From positions 62,001-126,000 of the forward strand of contig JAAHII010000002.1 in NCBI GenBank assembly GCA_010671905.1: a stretch of DNA of 64,000 nt, in the 5' to 3' direction. The notes under the pieces are model-generated. The model made no database searches. It was not told where the DNA came from and was given only the letters and a program-made list of their open reading frames with translations. Of this stretch, positions 1 through 8,577 are shown in pieces (the stretch's first letter is position 1; the number at the start of each line of letters is the position of its first letter). The stretch comes from Leptolyngbya sp. SIOISBB (GTDB lineage Bacteria; Cyanobacteriota; Cyanobacteriia; Phormidesmidales; Phormidesmidaceae). The position numbers and the translations under genes were made by a program.

Positions 1-528
1 GATTTGGCTCTGATTGATATGCCAGCGGCCAGCGGACATCAGACCCGCGATCGCATGGAACACTTTAACCTGCTAGATCTGAGTGAAGACAAGGAGATGC
101 CGTATCGCTTCACCTTTGTCTGTGTTTTGGATATTGGTGCCCCCTCAGTTCACTCCTTCAAAGATGTGATGGCTTTCTGCGGCGATCGCGCTGACTATGT
201 AGCTGTCCGTAATCAATTTTGGGAAGACGGCAGCAGTTCAGAAGAGAGTAGTTTTGCAATTTGGGAGCAATCAGATGCCTACAAACTATTTGAGTCACTG
301 AAGGGCATCGAGATTGCCATGCCTGCTTTAGATCGGCTGACCTTTCAAGAGATGCATCCCAGCACGAATTTCTTTGATGTTGCCAAGTTGTCGGTCGGCC
401 ATCGGCTGATCACGCAGTCGTTTTTGCGGCGAGGGGTAGCTGAGTTGAACTATGCAGCCTCCTATTTGGGGCTACCTCAGCCCAAGGCTGAGCCGCAACC
501 CGTGACTCGCGCAACAGAGGCGGCATGA
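1..528 (+). CDS. ParA/MinD-like P-loop ATPase, N-terminus outside the window
   Basis: The frame is open at base 1, so the start and any Walker A loop are missing. The first visible residues, DLALIDMPAASG, look like a ParA-type Walker B strand with its following loop. Later strands such as YVAVRNQFW and a tail that folds into helices fit the C-terminal two thirds of plasmid ParA/StbB-like partition ATPases. Its stop overlaps the next start by four bases (ATGA), so the two genes are probably translationally coupled. The family call is by pattern only and the specific role (partition or mobilisation) is inference. Confidence 0.5.
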   Translation, partial: DLALIDMPAASGHQTRDRMEHFNLLDLSEDKEMPYRFTFVCVLDIGAPSVHSFKDVMAFCGDRADYVAVRNQFWEDGSSSEESSFAIWEQSDAYKLFESLKGIEIAMPALDRLTFQEMHPSTNFFDVAKLSVGHRLITQSFLRRGVAELNYAASYLGLPQPKAEPQPVTRATEAA

Positions 529-1352
529 GCAACAATTCGATGAATGGTTCCGACCGGCAGGTTCCCGGTCGGAACACCTCAAAACGAGAACTATCACTGC
601 CAGAGGACTCACTCATCCACGCCATTGGTGATGTCGGGCAAACTGTCGATCGGCTGCAAATTAGTGTTGAACGGCAAATTCGAGAACTCACGGAGTATGT
701 CAACCAATGCGAGAGGAATCACCAGGAGGACATGGGCCATTGGCGGACAGTGACGGAGGAGTTGGCCCAACTCCTCCACATCAAAACGCAAGCGACCCAA
801 GAGGTGAGCAACAGTTACATGAGACTCGCCGAACACTTGGCGAAATTCAACAACTACTTACTGATGTCCGAGTCAACATTGAGCAAGGTCGAGCAGCCTT
901 TGCTCAGTTTGTCGAAAGCACTCCCCAGCTTGAGCGATGCTTCAGTGCTAGAACCGTCAGGGATGAGTTCATTGCAGATGCAGGAAGTCTTGCAGGCGAT
1001 CGCGGAGGTCCAAACCGCCATCCAGCAGATGCAGGAGGGCATGAAGCAGACCTTACGCCAGATACACCAAGGCGGAATCGCGTTCAGCCAGCCCAAAAAA
1101 GAAACGTCGATTTGGACTGACTTGGCGAACTGGAAAGCGGGAATGTTCTGGTTTGGAATGGGCTCACTATTCGTCGCCGGGATGATGTTTGTGGTGTTTC
1201 GCGGCAGTGGCTTTCAACAGGCGATGAGGGCCATGCAGTTACAGGGCGGAATGGTCGATGCCCGCCTGGAGCGAATTGAAATCTGGCTCGGCATCGAGGG
1301 AGTTGACGATGAAACCCCAGAATTTGAAGACCAACCCATGCCTGAAGAATAA
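525..1352 (+). CDS. Coiled-coil protein with one membrane segment, partner of the ParA-like ATPase
   Basis: A 275-aa protein with no family I can name. Residues about 30-190 are rich in E, Q, L and R with long helical stretches, consistent with a coiled coil. About residues 205-227 (FWFGMGSLFVAGMMFVVF) form one hydrophobic span. The C-terminus is acidic. It starts inside the stop of the upstream ATPase gene, so the two likely work together. A membrane-anchored coiled coil beside a ParA-like ATPase could be a partition or mobilisation accessory, but the sequence does not prove that. Confidence 0.6.
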   Translation: MSNNSMNGSDRQVPGRNTSKRELSLPEDSLIHAIGDVGQTVDRLQISVERQIRELTEYVNQCERNHQEDMGHWRTVTEELAQLLHIKTQATQEVSNSYMRLAEHLAKFNNYLLMSESTLSKVEQPLLSLSKALPSLSDASVLEPSGMSSLQMQEVLQAIAEVQTAIQQMQEGMKQTLRQIHQGGIAFSQPKKETSIWTDLANWKAGMFWFGMGSLFVAGMMFVVFRGSGFQQAMRAMQLQGGMVDARLERIEIWLGIEGVDDETPEFEDQPMPEE

Positions 1353-1497
1353 TCGAGGGCTCCGGCATGGAGTGATAAACCTTCTCTGGCTCTGCTGGAT
1401 CGTGATCGAGCTGCCGTTGGCGCTACTCTACGACCTACTCGTGATCATCACAGCCACAAAGGATAGCAGAGTCCATCAATCAAAGCCTCAAAATTAG
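1309..1497 (+). CDS. Small membrane protein, 62 aa
   Basis: I chose the ATG at 1309 over an earlier in-frame start at 1258 because GAGGGA lies just before it. The frame overlaps the 3' end of the upstream gene by 44 bases. Residues about 17-42 (INLLWLCWIVIELPLALLYD) are hydrophobic and predict one membrane helix; the ends are basic. It is the last plus-strand gene before an inverted repeat that could terminate it. No function can be assigned. Confidence 0.4.
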   Translation: MKPQNLKTNPCLKNNRGLRHGVINLLWLCWIVIELPLALLYDLLVIITATKDSRVHQSKPQN

Positions 1498-1524
1498 ACT
1501 CCGCACAGATATCTGTTCGGAGTC
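1497..1524. terminator. Inverted repeat between convergent small genes
   Basis: GACTCCG, one base, ACAGAT then ATCTGT, one base, CGGAGTC: a near-perfect 14-base inverted repeat with one mismatched pair. It lies between the stops of two convergent genes and has no strong T run on either side. A bidirectional terminator is the simplest reading. Confidence 0.45.
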
Positions 1525-1533
1525 CAGGGAGAA

Positions 1534-1701
1534 TCATATGAGGGGGACAAGGAGTATCCATCCAGGTACAGAGGTGAATAGGATGAGCGCGATCAGCACC
1601 CAGCCGAAGGGACTCAGCATAAGGATGGCCGCAATTTCCATGAGGTCGCCGAGGAATTCAGCATCCTCATTAACTTCACAATTGCAATATTCACAACACA
1701 T
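1534..1701 (-). CDS. Small cysteine-rich membrane protein, 55 aa
   Basis: The start at 1701 gives MCCEYCNCEVNEDAEF and is preceded by AAAAAGG; a longer frame starting at 1782 is less likely because it would overlap the upstream gene. Four cysteines lie within the first eight residues (CC-x2-C-x-C), then an acidic stretch and one hydrophobic segment of about 30 residues (IAAILMLSPFGWVLIALILF). The clustered cysteines could bind a metal. It lies downstream of the response regulator gene on the same strand. Function unknown. Confidence 0.4.
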   Translation of the reverse strand: MCCEYCNCEVNEDAEFLGDLMEIAAILMLSPFGWVLIALILFTSVPGWILLVPLI

Positions 1702-1766
1702 AGCTAAACCTTTTTGAGGTTGGTCATTACAGCAAGGCGTAAGCCTGGTCAGCGGTGATGACAGTA

Positions 1767-2939
1767 TTATTCTTGCTCCCAAACGCTAGGGTCAGGAGGC
1801 ACTATTTCAGCAAAAGAAAGCTCATCGATCGGATCTTCAATCTGAAGGATTACAGGGCTCCACATGGATTCGTCACTCTGCGCTTCATAACGACAGCCGA
1901 TCTTGAGCATCGCCCACGCTCTGCCAACTGACATCAAAGTATCAGCATCAATTAGTTCAGGTTTATTGAGCGCCGCCTCACACCTTGCGATCAAATCATC
2001 GCGTAAATAAATTGAGTCCGCCTCTGTCCCTAGCAAATAGTCCACATCATTAGCACTATCAGGCTGTTTAGGAACCTCAACCTCAAAAGCGGAAAGACCG
2101 CCCCCCCCTAAAATGTGAACACGAAGCCCATCAGGCGCGTCAAAAATAACTTGATATGGAAAACCGCACCGTACCATAGCCCAGGCACTAGCAATAACCC
2201 GTTGTCGGTCAACTCTCTCCGGGGTTGACCAATTGCTCAAAGGCTCAAGAGCAGCCTGACAAATTTCTAAGATTCGTGGGGTAGAGACATCATCTAAGTC
2301 CGATAAGTCCGACTCGGCAGAGGGTGTCAGCAGACTTTCAGTCTCTCTACAGAGACGAACCATCTCTAGCAGCTTGCGTGCGTACGACTCAACACCATCA
2401 ACAACATTGATATCTATTGAAGAAACCGGGCTCCGAATCTCTAGAGCCTCTACGAATGGCTGAAGGACTGCCTGATCAGCGCCCACTTGCATTTCCATTA
2501 AGTCAATCAGTCTATCTTGCAGAGCCCGACGCTCCGCATATAGTTTGCCCAACAATCTACTCTGCTTTGAATGCAGGCGAACACGGGCCAACACCTCGGC
2601 TTCACTAAAAGGCTTGGTGACATAATCGACCGCTCCAGAGGACAACCCCTCCACCTTCGTGGGAGCTTCATTCAGAGCCGTCATGAAAATCACCGGCACT
2701 TCGCAGGTGCGGGGACTGTCTTTCAAAAGGCGACAGGTCTCAATGCCGTCCGGATCCGGCATCATGATGTCCAACAAAATCAACGAAGGTAACTCAGCGG
2801 AGACCAGATGAAGCGCAGATTCTCCGCTCGTCGCTACCCGAACCATCCATCCATCATTTTTCAGCATCTTTGACAGAACTGAAAGGTTGGTAGGATTGTC
2901 GTCAACAATCAAAATGAATCCACCAATTGCGTCGCTCAT
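1767..2939 (-). CDS. Response regulator with an unassigned C-terminal region
   Basis: Residues 1-125 form a complete receiver domain: acidic pair D13-D14, phosphoacceptor D57 in LILLDIMMPDPDG, T87 in IFMTALN and K109 in TKPF. These are the standard phosphotransfer residues. After a short coiled segment the last 240 residues have no output domain I recognise and no DNA-binding helix-turn-helix; they hold acidic stretches and two segments with related wording (ASAWAMVRCG and VGRAWAMLKIG). It follows the FIST and histidine kinase genes on the same strand, so it is most likely phosphorylated by that kinase. Confidence 0.85.
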   Translation of the reverse strand: MSDAIGGFILIVDDNPTNLSVLSKMLKNDGWMVRVATSGESALHLVSAELPSLILLDIMMPDPDGIETCRLLKDSPRTCEVPVIFMTALNEAPTKVEGLSSGAVDYVTKPFSEAEVLARVRLHSKQSRLLGKLYAERRALQDRLIDLMEMQVGADQAVLQPFVEALEIRSPVSSIDINVVDGVESYARKLLEMVRLCRETESLLTPSAESDLSDLDDVSTPRILEICQAALEPLSNWSTPERVDRQRVIASAWAMVRCGFPYQVIFDAPDGLRVHILGGGGLSAFEVEVPKQPDSANDVDYLLGTEADSIYLRDDLIARCEAALNKPELIDADTLMSVGRAWAMLKIGCRYEAQSDESMWSPVILQIEDPIDELSFAEIVPPDPSVWEQE

Positions 2940-3036
2940 TTTTTGCCAGAATTTCTGAATTTCTTCATCCTAGCTAACCTAAACGATAGACACTTTAAAG
3001 TTTTCGTATTAGTTTTTCCCGGAAGCAAGTAAAATT

Positions 3037-3265
3037 TTATAGAGCAGCGGAACTTTGTCCCTGCACCCGATTCAACAAGCGTTTGAGAGAATCAACTTGG
3101 CAAGCTTCGGCCATTAATATGACACTTTCAGTAAAGTCTTGATAGCGTGAATCAAGAGTCTCTGCTATTTGTCGCACAGCATCAAGGTCTCCCTTGCGCA
3201 AAAAATTATTAATTTCATCTATTTTTTCTGATGGGGGCACCAAAGAAAGAGGTGTCAATTCAGCA
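3037..3265 (-). other. Out-of-frame C-terminal tail of the histidine kinase
   Basis: This stretch reads LTPLSLVPPSEKIDEI and then a helical domain ending in SLKRLLNRVQG. In cyanobacterial hybrid kinases a helical tail of this kind follows the receiver domain. It lies one frame off from the upstream kinase: removing one T from the T6 run (complement of 3268-3273) joins PPLSLF to TAELTPLSL. It could be a disrupted gene end, a product of ribosomal slippage or an assembly error. It is unlikely to be translated from a start of its own. Confidence 0.6.
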
Positions 3266-4258
3266 GTAAAAAAGACTAAGCGGTGGTTGCACAACGCCAC
3301 TAGGTATCACCCAATCTTTTACTTCCGTAGATTCAGCCAAATCAATCTCAAAGCTAAATAGGCTACCCACTCCAGGGCTACTTTGAATTTGCAAGTAGCT
3401 CCCCATCATCTCAAGCAGCTGAGTGCTAATGGCTAAGCCTAAACCCGTCCCCCCGGCTTTCCATCGCCTATAATCAGCGGCTTGCTCAAACGGCAGACAG
3501 ATCGCCTTAGACTGAGAGGGATCTATACCAATACCATCATCTTTGACCTCAAATCGTAGGCGACACAGGCCGTTACGCGATGATACTAGGTCAACCTCAA
3601 AAACGACTTGCCCGTCATCAGTAAACTTGATGGCGTTGTCTAGCAGATTAAGCAATACCTGCCTTAATCTGGTAGGGTCAGCAGTCACCCCGATAGGCAA
3701 GTTTTTCCCAGGAAAAAATTTAAGTTGGACGCGCTTCTGATTAGCCCGAACGTGGCAGATTTTAACGATTCCCTGCAAGAAAGCTAGCAGATCAAAACTT
3801 TCGTAAGCTAACGCTAACTTACAGGCTTCAATCTTAGAAAGATCAAGAATATCATTAATCAAAGTCAATAGATGAGAGCCGCATTGGCCTATGGTCCGTA
3901 AGTCCATTTGCCCTTTCTTCGACAATGCTTCCTCGCGAGCCAAAATCTGAACGTAGCCCAATATGCCGGTCAAAGGCGTCCGCAACTCATGGCTCATATT
4001 CGCCAAAAACTCGCTCTTAGCATTATTCGCACTATCAGCAGCTTCTTTGGCCTCTTTAAGCTCGGCTTTAGCACTTTCCGCATCTCGAATAACTTGCTTA
4101 AGCATCAGCTCCCGACGCTCGTTAGCCGTCTCTAACTCCGATCGCGTTAGCTCGCTCCGAGCCAATTTTTGCTGCAGAATGCGGATCTCCTTTTTGTACG
4201 CATCAAGCTGCTGCGACCAATCGTCAGCAGTTGCCCCATCGCCGATAACTGGTGCCAT
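3260..4258 (-). CDS. Sensor histidine kinase (coiled coil, HisKA, HATPase)
   Basis: Residues about 12-80 are a coiled coil with no transmembrane segment, so the kinase is probably soluble. The H box is MSHELRTPL with H90. N box [12 protein letters not shown]1 DDGIGIDP and G2 [10 protein letters not shown] follow in order, so catalysis should be intact. It starts one base after the stop of the FIST gene (TAG 4262-4260, ATG 4258), which implies translational coupling and suggests that FIST supplies the signal. It ends at 3260 just after a T6 run; the next frame continues with a typical hybrid-kinase tail. No receiver domain lies between, but one is encoded in the next gene. Confidence 0.88.
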   Translation of the reverse strand: MAPVIGDGATADDWSQQLDAYKKEIRILQQKLARSELTRSELETANERRELMLKQVIRDAESAKAELKEAKEAADSANNAKSEFLANMSHELRTPLTGILGYVQILAREEALSKKGQMDLRTIGQCGSHLLTLINDILDLSKIEACKLALAYESFDLLAFLQGIVKICHVRANQKRVQLKFFPGKNLPIGVTADPTRLRQVLLNLLDNAIKFTDDGQVVFEVDLVSSRNGLCRLRFEVKDDGIGIDPSQSKAICLPFEQAADYRRWKAGGTGLGLAISTQLLEMMGSYLQIQSSPGVGSLFSFEIDLAESTEVKDWVIPSGVVQPPLSLFYC

Positions 4259-4259
4259 A

Positions 4260-5417
4260 CTAATGAGTACCCATCAGAACTGCCGTAAACGTTTCATTGT
4301 GGAAATAGGATTTACCCTTATCAGCCAGTGGGCAAATCTCACCAAAGGCATGAAACCCAATATTGGGTATATCTCCCAAAACTTGCTGAGCAATAATGTG
4401 TTCGTCTTTTGCCCGAGTACCCAACACTTTCATCCTGGAAGAACAAGAAACAATGAGAGCGGCGTCAGGTTCGTTCCCAGGATAAACAGCCAGCGCTTTT
4501 TCCAGCGCCTCCCGTGCTGCGGCAAGAAGAGCCTCAGTATTCGTCTCAGTAAATTGGATACTAGACTGCTCGGGGATGCCCCCAAAATATTCGATACAGC
4601 CTAAAGCAGAGTCCTGGTTATTGGGAGATCGCACGTAGAAGTTCTCTTCACCAGGTTCAAAGACAGCGACCGCCCCGCCCCAAGAACCGCCAGCAAGCTG
4701 CACCGACAGAGCACTCCCAAAATACCGCTCGTAAAATACTTTTACAGATTCACCATCCACTTCATGGATGGTGTTACCCACTGATTTAGTGACAACACCT
4801 TGTCGGCCAATCGGATGCTGCCCGGTCGCCACACCACTAGAAATCAGTAAATTACCAGAGAAAATGAGCGTCACCACCGCATCACTCAAAACCTCTCGGC
4901 CAAAAAACTGATAGGTTTTCTTGAATTGCCAATCATCTCCAGACAGCCCACCGAAGATCGTGACATCTTTACCCAAGGCCGCATCGAAACCGTTCGCAAG
5001 GGCCACTCCATCCACGCCCAATGCTTCACCGATGACATAGCACAACGACGGAGTACCACTATCGAATACAGGGATGGCTTGCTGGGCAGCTGCCTCCGCA
5101 TCCTTCGACACCCCACGCCCTACCCCTGCTCGCATCTCTATATCATCTGAACTGAACAGAATCAAAGCCAAAGAGTCCTCATGAAACCCTAGTCGGGAGG
5201 ACATCTCACCAACGGTTGTTCCCCCAATCAAGGCAATTTCAGGCCAGCAACGATGGATATAGTCCAGCAATAATGGATAATCAAAATTAATGGCACATAG
5301 CAAAATACCAGCAGAAGGGCAACTAGAACCAAGCTGTTCTCGACACTGTTCTACAACTTCTTGAATCGCTTGAGACGATAAAGGATCAATGCTATGACCT
5401 ACACAAACGTTGAACAT
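4260..5417 (-). CDS. FIST-domain sensor protein
   Basis: 385 aa matching the FIST N plus FIST C architecture. Near the start [23 protein letters not shown] leads to [14 protein letters not shown], the conserved FIST N loop. Then comes [19 protein letters not shown], and a C-terminal half with [15 protein letters not shown] and [10 protein letters not shown], typical of FIST C. FIST domains are known intracellular sensory modules thought to bind small ligands such as amino acids. The gene is first in a minus-strand operon with a kinase one base downstream and then a response regulator, so it is likely the input. The promoter should lie in 5418-5545, shared with a divergent XRE-like gene. Confidence 0.85.
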   Translation of the reverse strand: MFNVCVGHSIDPLSSQAIQEVVEQCREQLGSSCPSAGILLCAINFDYPLLLDYIHRCWPEIALIGGTTVGEMSSRLGFHEDSLALILFSSDDIEMRAGVGRGVSKDAEAAAQQAIPVFDSGTPSLCYVIGEALGVDGVALANGFDAALGKDVTIFGGLSGDDWQFKKTYQFFGREVLSDAVVTLIFSGNLLISSGVATGQHPIGRQGVVTKSVGNTIHEVDGESVKVFYERYFGSALSVQLAGGSWGGAVAVFEPGEENFYVRSPNNQDSALGCIEYFGGIPEQSSIQFTETNTEALLAAAREALEKALAVYPGNEPDAALIVSCSSRMKVLGTRAKDEHIIAQQVLGDIPNIGFHAFGEICPLADKGKSYFHNETFTAVLMGTH

Positions 5418-5545
5418 ATACAGGGAATCATGATGTCTTATTCTTCAATATAGCAACGGGCACAGAGTAATTAACTAAAGCAAAGAAAACAGATTATTAC
5501 CTAGCAAAATGTTATCGCAAACATAAAGATTCCCAATCAATACAA

Positions 5546-5926
5546 ATGAGTGAAATTAGCTATAGGGACGCCCTCAGAAAGGTATTGAAGTTCGCAGGTC
5601 TTTCCCAAGCCGGACTTTGTAGAGAGGCGGAGAATATTTCTCCCTCACTACTATCGGATTATCTGAATGGGAACAAAGATATCGGGACTGAAAAACTTTT
5701 TGCCCTGGTGAATCAATTACCGCCTGATGTAAAGTCCGCTTTCTATGCTGAAGTTTTCCCTGAAGAGAGAACACCTCTATCAGGAAAACTTCAGGGCGAG
5801 CAAGTTTTGAAAATCGTGGAATGCTTCTTGGCCGAAGGTGAATGTGACGGAGCCACATTCAATGATTTAATAGGCATTCTGGCGAATGGGGGACGAAAGG
5901 TTTACTCCACCCCCACTTCAGAATGA
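5546..5926 (+). CDS. XRE-like helix-turn-helix regulator A
   Basis: 126 aa. Residues about 5-60 (YRDALRKVLKFAGLSQAGL, then ISPSLLSDYLNGNKDI) have the Cro/CI spacing: a first helix, a turn before ISPSLLSDYL, then a short strand-helix. The remainder is a helical acidic tail. It is transcribed away from the FIST operon and its 3' end overlaps by 25 bases, tail to tail, with a second XRE-like gene. The two may regulate each other or the flanking promoters. DNA binding is inferred from the fold pattern. Confidence 0.65.
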   Translation: MSEISYRDALRKVLKFAGLSQAGLCREAENISPSLLSDYLNGNKDIGTEKLFALVNQLPPDVKSAFYAEVFPEERTPLSGKLQGEQVLKIVECFLAEGECDGATFNDLIGILANGGRKVYSTPTSE

Positions 5927-6381
5927 GATACAGAAGATTTAATCCCCGGCTCCTGAAGATTGCGATTAATCCTGGAAGCTCGATAAATTACCCCAAGGAG
6001 CGCTAGTTGCTCTTCGCGGGTACAAAAGCTCACAAAGCTGCCAACCAAAGCATAGAGGGCTCTCCTGCGCTCCTCGGGACTGTCTAGGGCCTGCGAAAGG
6101 AGTGGATTGGCATCACGGAGAACAAAGTCAGCGCCTGCCAGCATTCGCAAATAATACTGGTACTGCTCCGTGGTGAGTTGATTGAGGATTCCAGCGAGGG
6201 TATTGGTCTGGATGTTGCGTCGGCCATTTTTGAACTCAGACAGAGCGTTAGGGGCTATATCAGCACTGCGAGCGAATTCAGTCTCATTGATGCAAAAGCG
6301 CTCTAGCGTCATCCGCAGGGCTTCGCGCTCAGTCACCCGAAACGTCGTAGGTAAATCCTCATTGGCCAGTTTATCCGGCAT
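5902..6381 (-). CDS. XRE-like helix-turn-helix regulator B
   Basis: 159 aa. Residues about 18-75 (REALRMTLERFCINETEFA, then IAPNALSEFKNGRRNIQ) form an XRE/Cro-type helix-turn-helix with the same layout as the convergent neighbour, which it overlaps by 25 bases at the 3' end. The rest is helical. Its upstream region carries two perfect palindromes that are good operator candidates. The paired, convergent arrangement suggests a small regulatory circuit, but targets are unknown. Confidence 0.65.
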   Translation of the reverse strand: MPDKLANEDLPTTFRVTEREALRMTLERFCINETEFARSADIAPNALSEFKNGRRNIQTNTLAGILNQLTTEQYQYYLRMLAGADFVLRDANPLLSQALDSPEERRRALYALVGSFVSFCTREEQLALLGVIYRASRINRNLQEPGIKSSVSHSEVGVE

Positions 6382-6426
6382 TTGTTCCCCATGGATGTTT
6401 CGTATTTTCGTTAATTTTTACAGATG

Positions 6427-6469
6427 ACGGATCCGTAATCTCACGATACCATGGCTTACTAATTAGTAA
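6427..6469. promoter_or_regulatory. Two palindromes in the divergent promoter region
   Basis: ACGGATCCGT (6427-6436) and TTACTAATTAGTAA (6456-6469) are perfect palindromes between XRE-like gene B (minus) and the next plus-strand gene. Their position fits operators for the XRE-like protein; binding is inferred. Confidence 0.45.
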
Positions 6470-6487
6470 TCGTTCACCAAGACTCAG

Positions 6488-7069
6488 ATGCTCTCAACCT
6501 GTGTTTCCTGTGACACTTCTATGATGATGATTGAGGACTGGCGGCAACCTGGCGACCTAGTTCACCTGTACATTAGAGCGCACTCAGATAAACTGATCGG
6601 AGCCATACTGATTCCAGGGCGCTATGGTCTGAAAGATCCGAGAAAGGATTATCCTGAGTTCTGGCACTGGCCAGAGTTTCAAGATGGTGAGCCAGAAGGG
6701 TTCCTAAACATATTGAACGATCTCCGGTGGCCCCAGGAGAGATACGGCTTTCATGAACAGTTGTGGATCGGGATCTTCGCTCAGCCGGAAGCATCCCCCA
6801 TCTATCTCTGTAGTCAACTAGAGCCGAATACCATTAGGCCGGTGATCCAAGCAATGACTCTCGCTCGCGCTGAGGTATACCCTTCACCATTCGACCTATA
6901 CGATCTATTTGAAGAGATGGGTCTGTCTCAGCACTTGCGTACCGAGGACTGTTATGAGTGGCAAAATCCCTCTACCTTACAGCCGGTTTTAAGCCATTTA
7001 ACCTTGAATTATTTTCCTGAGTTATTGCCTCAGACTACTACCTTTTTAACTGAGTCTTATCGTCTTTAA
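6488..7069 (+). CDS. Hypothetical protein, 193 aa
   Basis: No family recognised. The first 14 residues may be leader; an alternative start at 6521 gives MMMIEDWRQPGDLVHLY. The protein is rich in aromatic residues and proline (FWHWPEFQDGEPEGF, LRWPQERYGFHEQLWIG) and has no signal peptide or membrane segment, so it is likely a soluble globular protein. No clear ribosome binding site is visible. A 20-base tandem duplication at the 3' end includes its stop codon. It lies divergent from XRE-like gene B and could be under its control. Confidence 0.5.
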   Translation: MLSTCVSCDTSMMMIEDWRQPGDLVHLYIRAHSDKLIGAILIPGRYGLKDPRKDYPEFWHWPEFQDGEPEGFLNILNDLRWPQERYGFHEQLWIGIFAQPEASPIYLCSQLEPNTIRPVIQAMTLARAEVYPSPFDLYDLFEEMGLSQHLRTEDCYEWQNPSTLQPVLSHLTLNYFPELLPQTTTFLTESYRL

Positions 7070-7084
7070 CTGAGTCTTATCGTC
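7045..7084 (+). repeat. Perfect 20-base tandem duplication
   Basis: TTTAACTGAGTCTTATCGTC occurs twice in a row. The first copy codes for the last residues of the 193-aa protein and the second supplies its TAA stop, so the duplication has reshaped the C-terminus. Confidence 0.9.
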
Positions 7085-7170
7085 GCGACCAGGGCAGAAA
7101 GTTATCGCGCAGCTAGACTTTTAGAGCGAGCGCTAAGCGACAATTAAAGAATCGAATTTGTGTGCTTGAA

Positions 7171-7647
7171 ATGACTGAACCTACCCGATTTGTTCTGGAT
7201 GGAAAAGAGCCCGTCCCCTGCGAGAATATGGCGGATTGGCAAGCATTCATGGATGACATCGACGAGCGGACGGTGGCTCAGGATGTCGTCGGCAAGTTTC
7301 ATATCACGACCACCTTTGAGGGCATCAACCTCAGCAATTCACCAGAGCCAAGGTTCTTCTTGACTGTTGTTGCAGAGAGTGAAGACCCGCCTTTCTTAAG
7401 TGAAACATGGGAGCAGGCGGAATCAAAACATCGGGCAGTAATGAGGTGCGCTGAAGGCTTGAGTGACCTGACCCCAGAAAAAATCGCTAATGGACATCGG
7501 TTCATTGACTATGGTGTGGAGGCTAAAAGGCTTTGGTTTGTTATGGAGTCGGAAGAAACTGCGATCGCAACCCTCCCGGAACCAGTAACTAACTGGCATC
7601 GAGAGGGCAGTACTATAGTTTTTACGCCACCTGTTACCCGGCTGTGA
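7171..7647 (+). CDS. Module protein P, copy 1 (phage/plasmid-type hypothetical)
   Basis: 158 aa, first of three paralogues (others at 8578 and 14959). Shared signatures are RFVLxGKEPVPC at the N-terminus, a central TWEQAESKH, LWFVMESEETAIA and a C-terminal NWHREGxTIVFTPP. The middle resembles small phage- and plasmid-borne proteins with a T-FLG...FET...TWxEAExxH pattern, whose function is unknown. In this copy the FLG part reads TTTFEGINLS, so it is diverged. I chose ATG 7171 over GTG 7162 by alignment with the paralogues. It converges with a small lipoprotein-family gene and overlaps it by 14 bases. Confidence 0.75.
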   Translation: MTEPTRFVLDGKEPVPCENMADWQAFMDDIDERTVAQDVVGKFHITTTFEGINLSNSPEPRFFLTVVAESEDPPFLSETWEQAESKHRAVMRCAEGLSDLTPEKIANGHRFIDYGVEAKRLWFVMESEETAIATLPEPVTNWHREGSTIVFTPPVTRL

Positions 7648-7834
7648 CGGTCACGCACAGATTTTCTCTCAATGCCGTCAGGGTTTCGGTAGCTTGATTG
7701 ACGCGCCGAGTAAACTGTTTAGCCAGCGCTTCGTTGTCAAAACAGACTTGGAATCCAGTCGGTTCTGATCGGGTAATAAGGCCACCCAATTCCTGTGCCA
7801 GCTCAAGAGCTTCGGCAAGTTCATTGCTCTGCAT
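7634..7834 (-). CDS. Module lipoprotein L, copy 1, signal peptide deleted
   Basis: 66 aa, homologous to the mature part of the lipoproteins at 9055 and 15624 (ALELAQELGG, VCFDNEALAKQF, RRVNQATETLTAL, NLCVTV). In those copies the conserved CACGAGG or CACAAGG site leads into a signal peptide with a lipobox. Here the same site leads directly to MQSNELAEALEL, so the signal peptide and lipid-anchor cysteine are missing. If translated it would be cytosolic; it may instead be decaying. A longer frame reading back to 7966 covers the conserved leader and is not needed. Confidence 0.55.
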   Translation of the reverse strand: MQSNELAEALELAQELGGLITRSEPTGFQVCFDNEALAKQFTRRVNQATETLTALRENLCVTVTAG

Positions 7835-8038
7835 ATCTTCTACTACCTCGTGAAACATGACAGCTAAGTGCTGCATTGCTTCATCGCGATAGCGTTCTAA
7901 GGAAAAAGCGATCGCCATCACGAAGGACGAGGATGTTTTTGAGTATTTGATCCAGAGCCGTTTCAAGGAACTTCAAACAGCTCCCTTTCACATGATTGAG
8001 AACAAAACTCACTAGAGTTCCCCGAGCTGTCAGTCGCG

Positions 8039-8099
8039 ATCGCCGTCCTCTCAATGCCAGTTCTTTACCGCTGGCGAGAGGACGGCGATATCGTTTTTT
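8039..8099 (+). terminator. Long inverted repeat followed by a T run
   Basis: ATCGCCGTCCTCTC (8039-8052) pairs perfectly with GAGAGGACGGCGAT (8076-8089), with a further CCAG/CTGG inside, and TTTTTT follows at 8094-8099. It could terminate plus-strand transcripts. It resembles the repeat in the leaders of the lipoprotein genes (compare 16019-16047). Confidence 0.5.
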
Positions 8100-8101
8100 G
8101 T

Positions 8102-8443
8102 CTAATCAGACTTGAAGATCGCAACGCAGCGCTCTTTCCTAAGTACGATCAACTCGTCGGTTGCTTGAGCAATTTGATCATCTTTGTACTGCTTTGCTGA
8201 CGCCTCAGTTGCAAAACACACCTGGATCTCGTCAGGCCGGGGATAGGTGATGATCGCATCATCAAATGCCTTTGCCGATCCAATCGCCCGCTCAAGGGCA
8301 GTAACAGGTGCCTCAGTTTCGGTATTCGGTTCTTCGACTTCAGTTTCAGATACGTCCTGAATTACGGGGCTTGGGGTGCAGCCAAATCCAGCGAGCCCTA
8401 AGCTCAGCCACAGCAAGGCTAAGGGTACAGTTCGTCTAAACAT
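8102..8443 (-). CDS. Module lipoprotein L, copy 2 (unpaired)
   Basis: 113 aa with a signal peptide (MFRRTVPLALLWLSLGLAG) and a cysteine at about residue 22 in AGFGC, a slightly unusual lipobox. The mature part is acidic and then carries the family features: VCFATEASAKQYKDDQ, a QATDELIVLRKE helix and a final CVAIF cysteine. A GAAGG ribosome site precedes the start. Unlike the other copies it has no convergent P partner at its 3' end; instead it is divergent from P copy 2 with 134 bases between the starts. It is likely an outer or inner membrane lipoprotein of unknown function. Confidence 0.7.
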   Translation of the reverse strand: MFRRTVPLALLWLSLGLAGFGCTPSPVIQDVSETEVEEPNTETEAPVTALERAIGSAKAFDDAIITYPRPDEIQVCFATEASAKQYKDDQIAQATDELIVLRKERCVAIFKSD

Positions 8444-8577
8444 ATGAAACCTTCCTTGTGAAATAGCGCAGCGCCTTGCTGCACCGCTGCGACGCGATAG
8501 CGTTCCGAGACGGCAACGGCCTCACAGAGCGATCGCTTAAGCGACAATGAGAGCATCGAGTTTGTTAACTGACCCAA
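8444..8577. promoter_or_regulatory. Divergent promoter region of lipoprotein 2 and P copy 2
   Basis: It holds two recurrent leaders back to back. For the minus strand: GCGATAGC at 8494-8501 and an AAGGAAG ribosome site. For the plus strand: the palindrome TCGCTTAAGCGA at 8533-8544 followed by CAATGAGAGCATCGAGTTT. Matching plus-strand leaders precede the other P copies (14918-14929 and near 7130). Confidence 0.5.
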
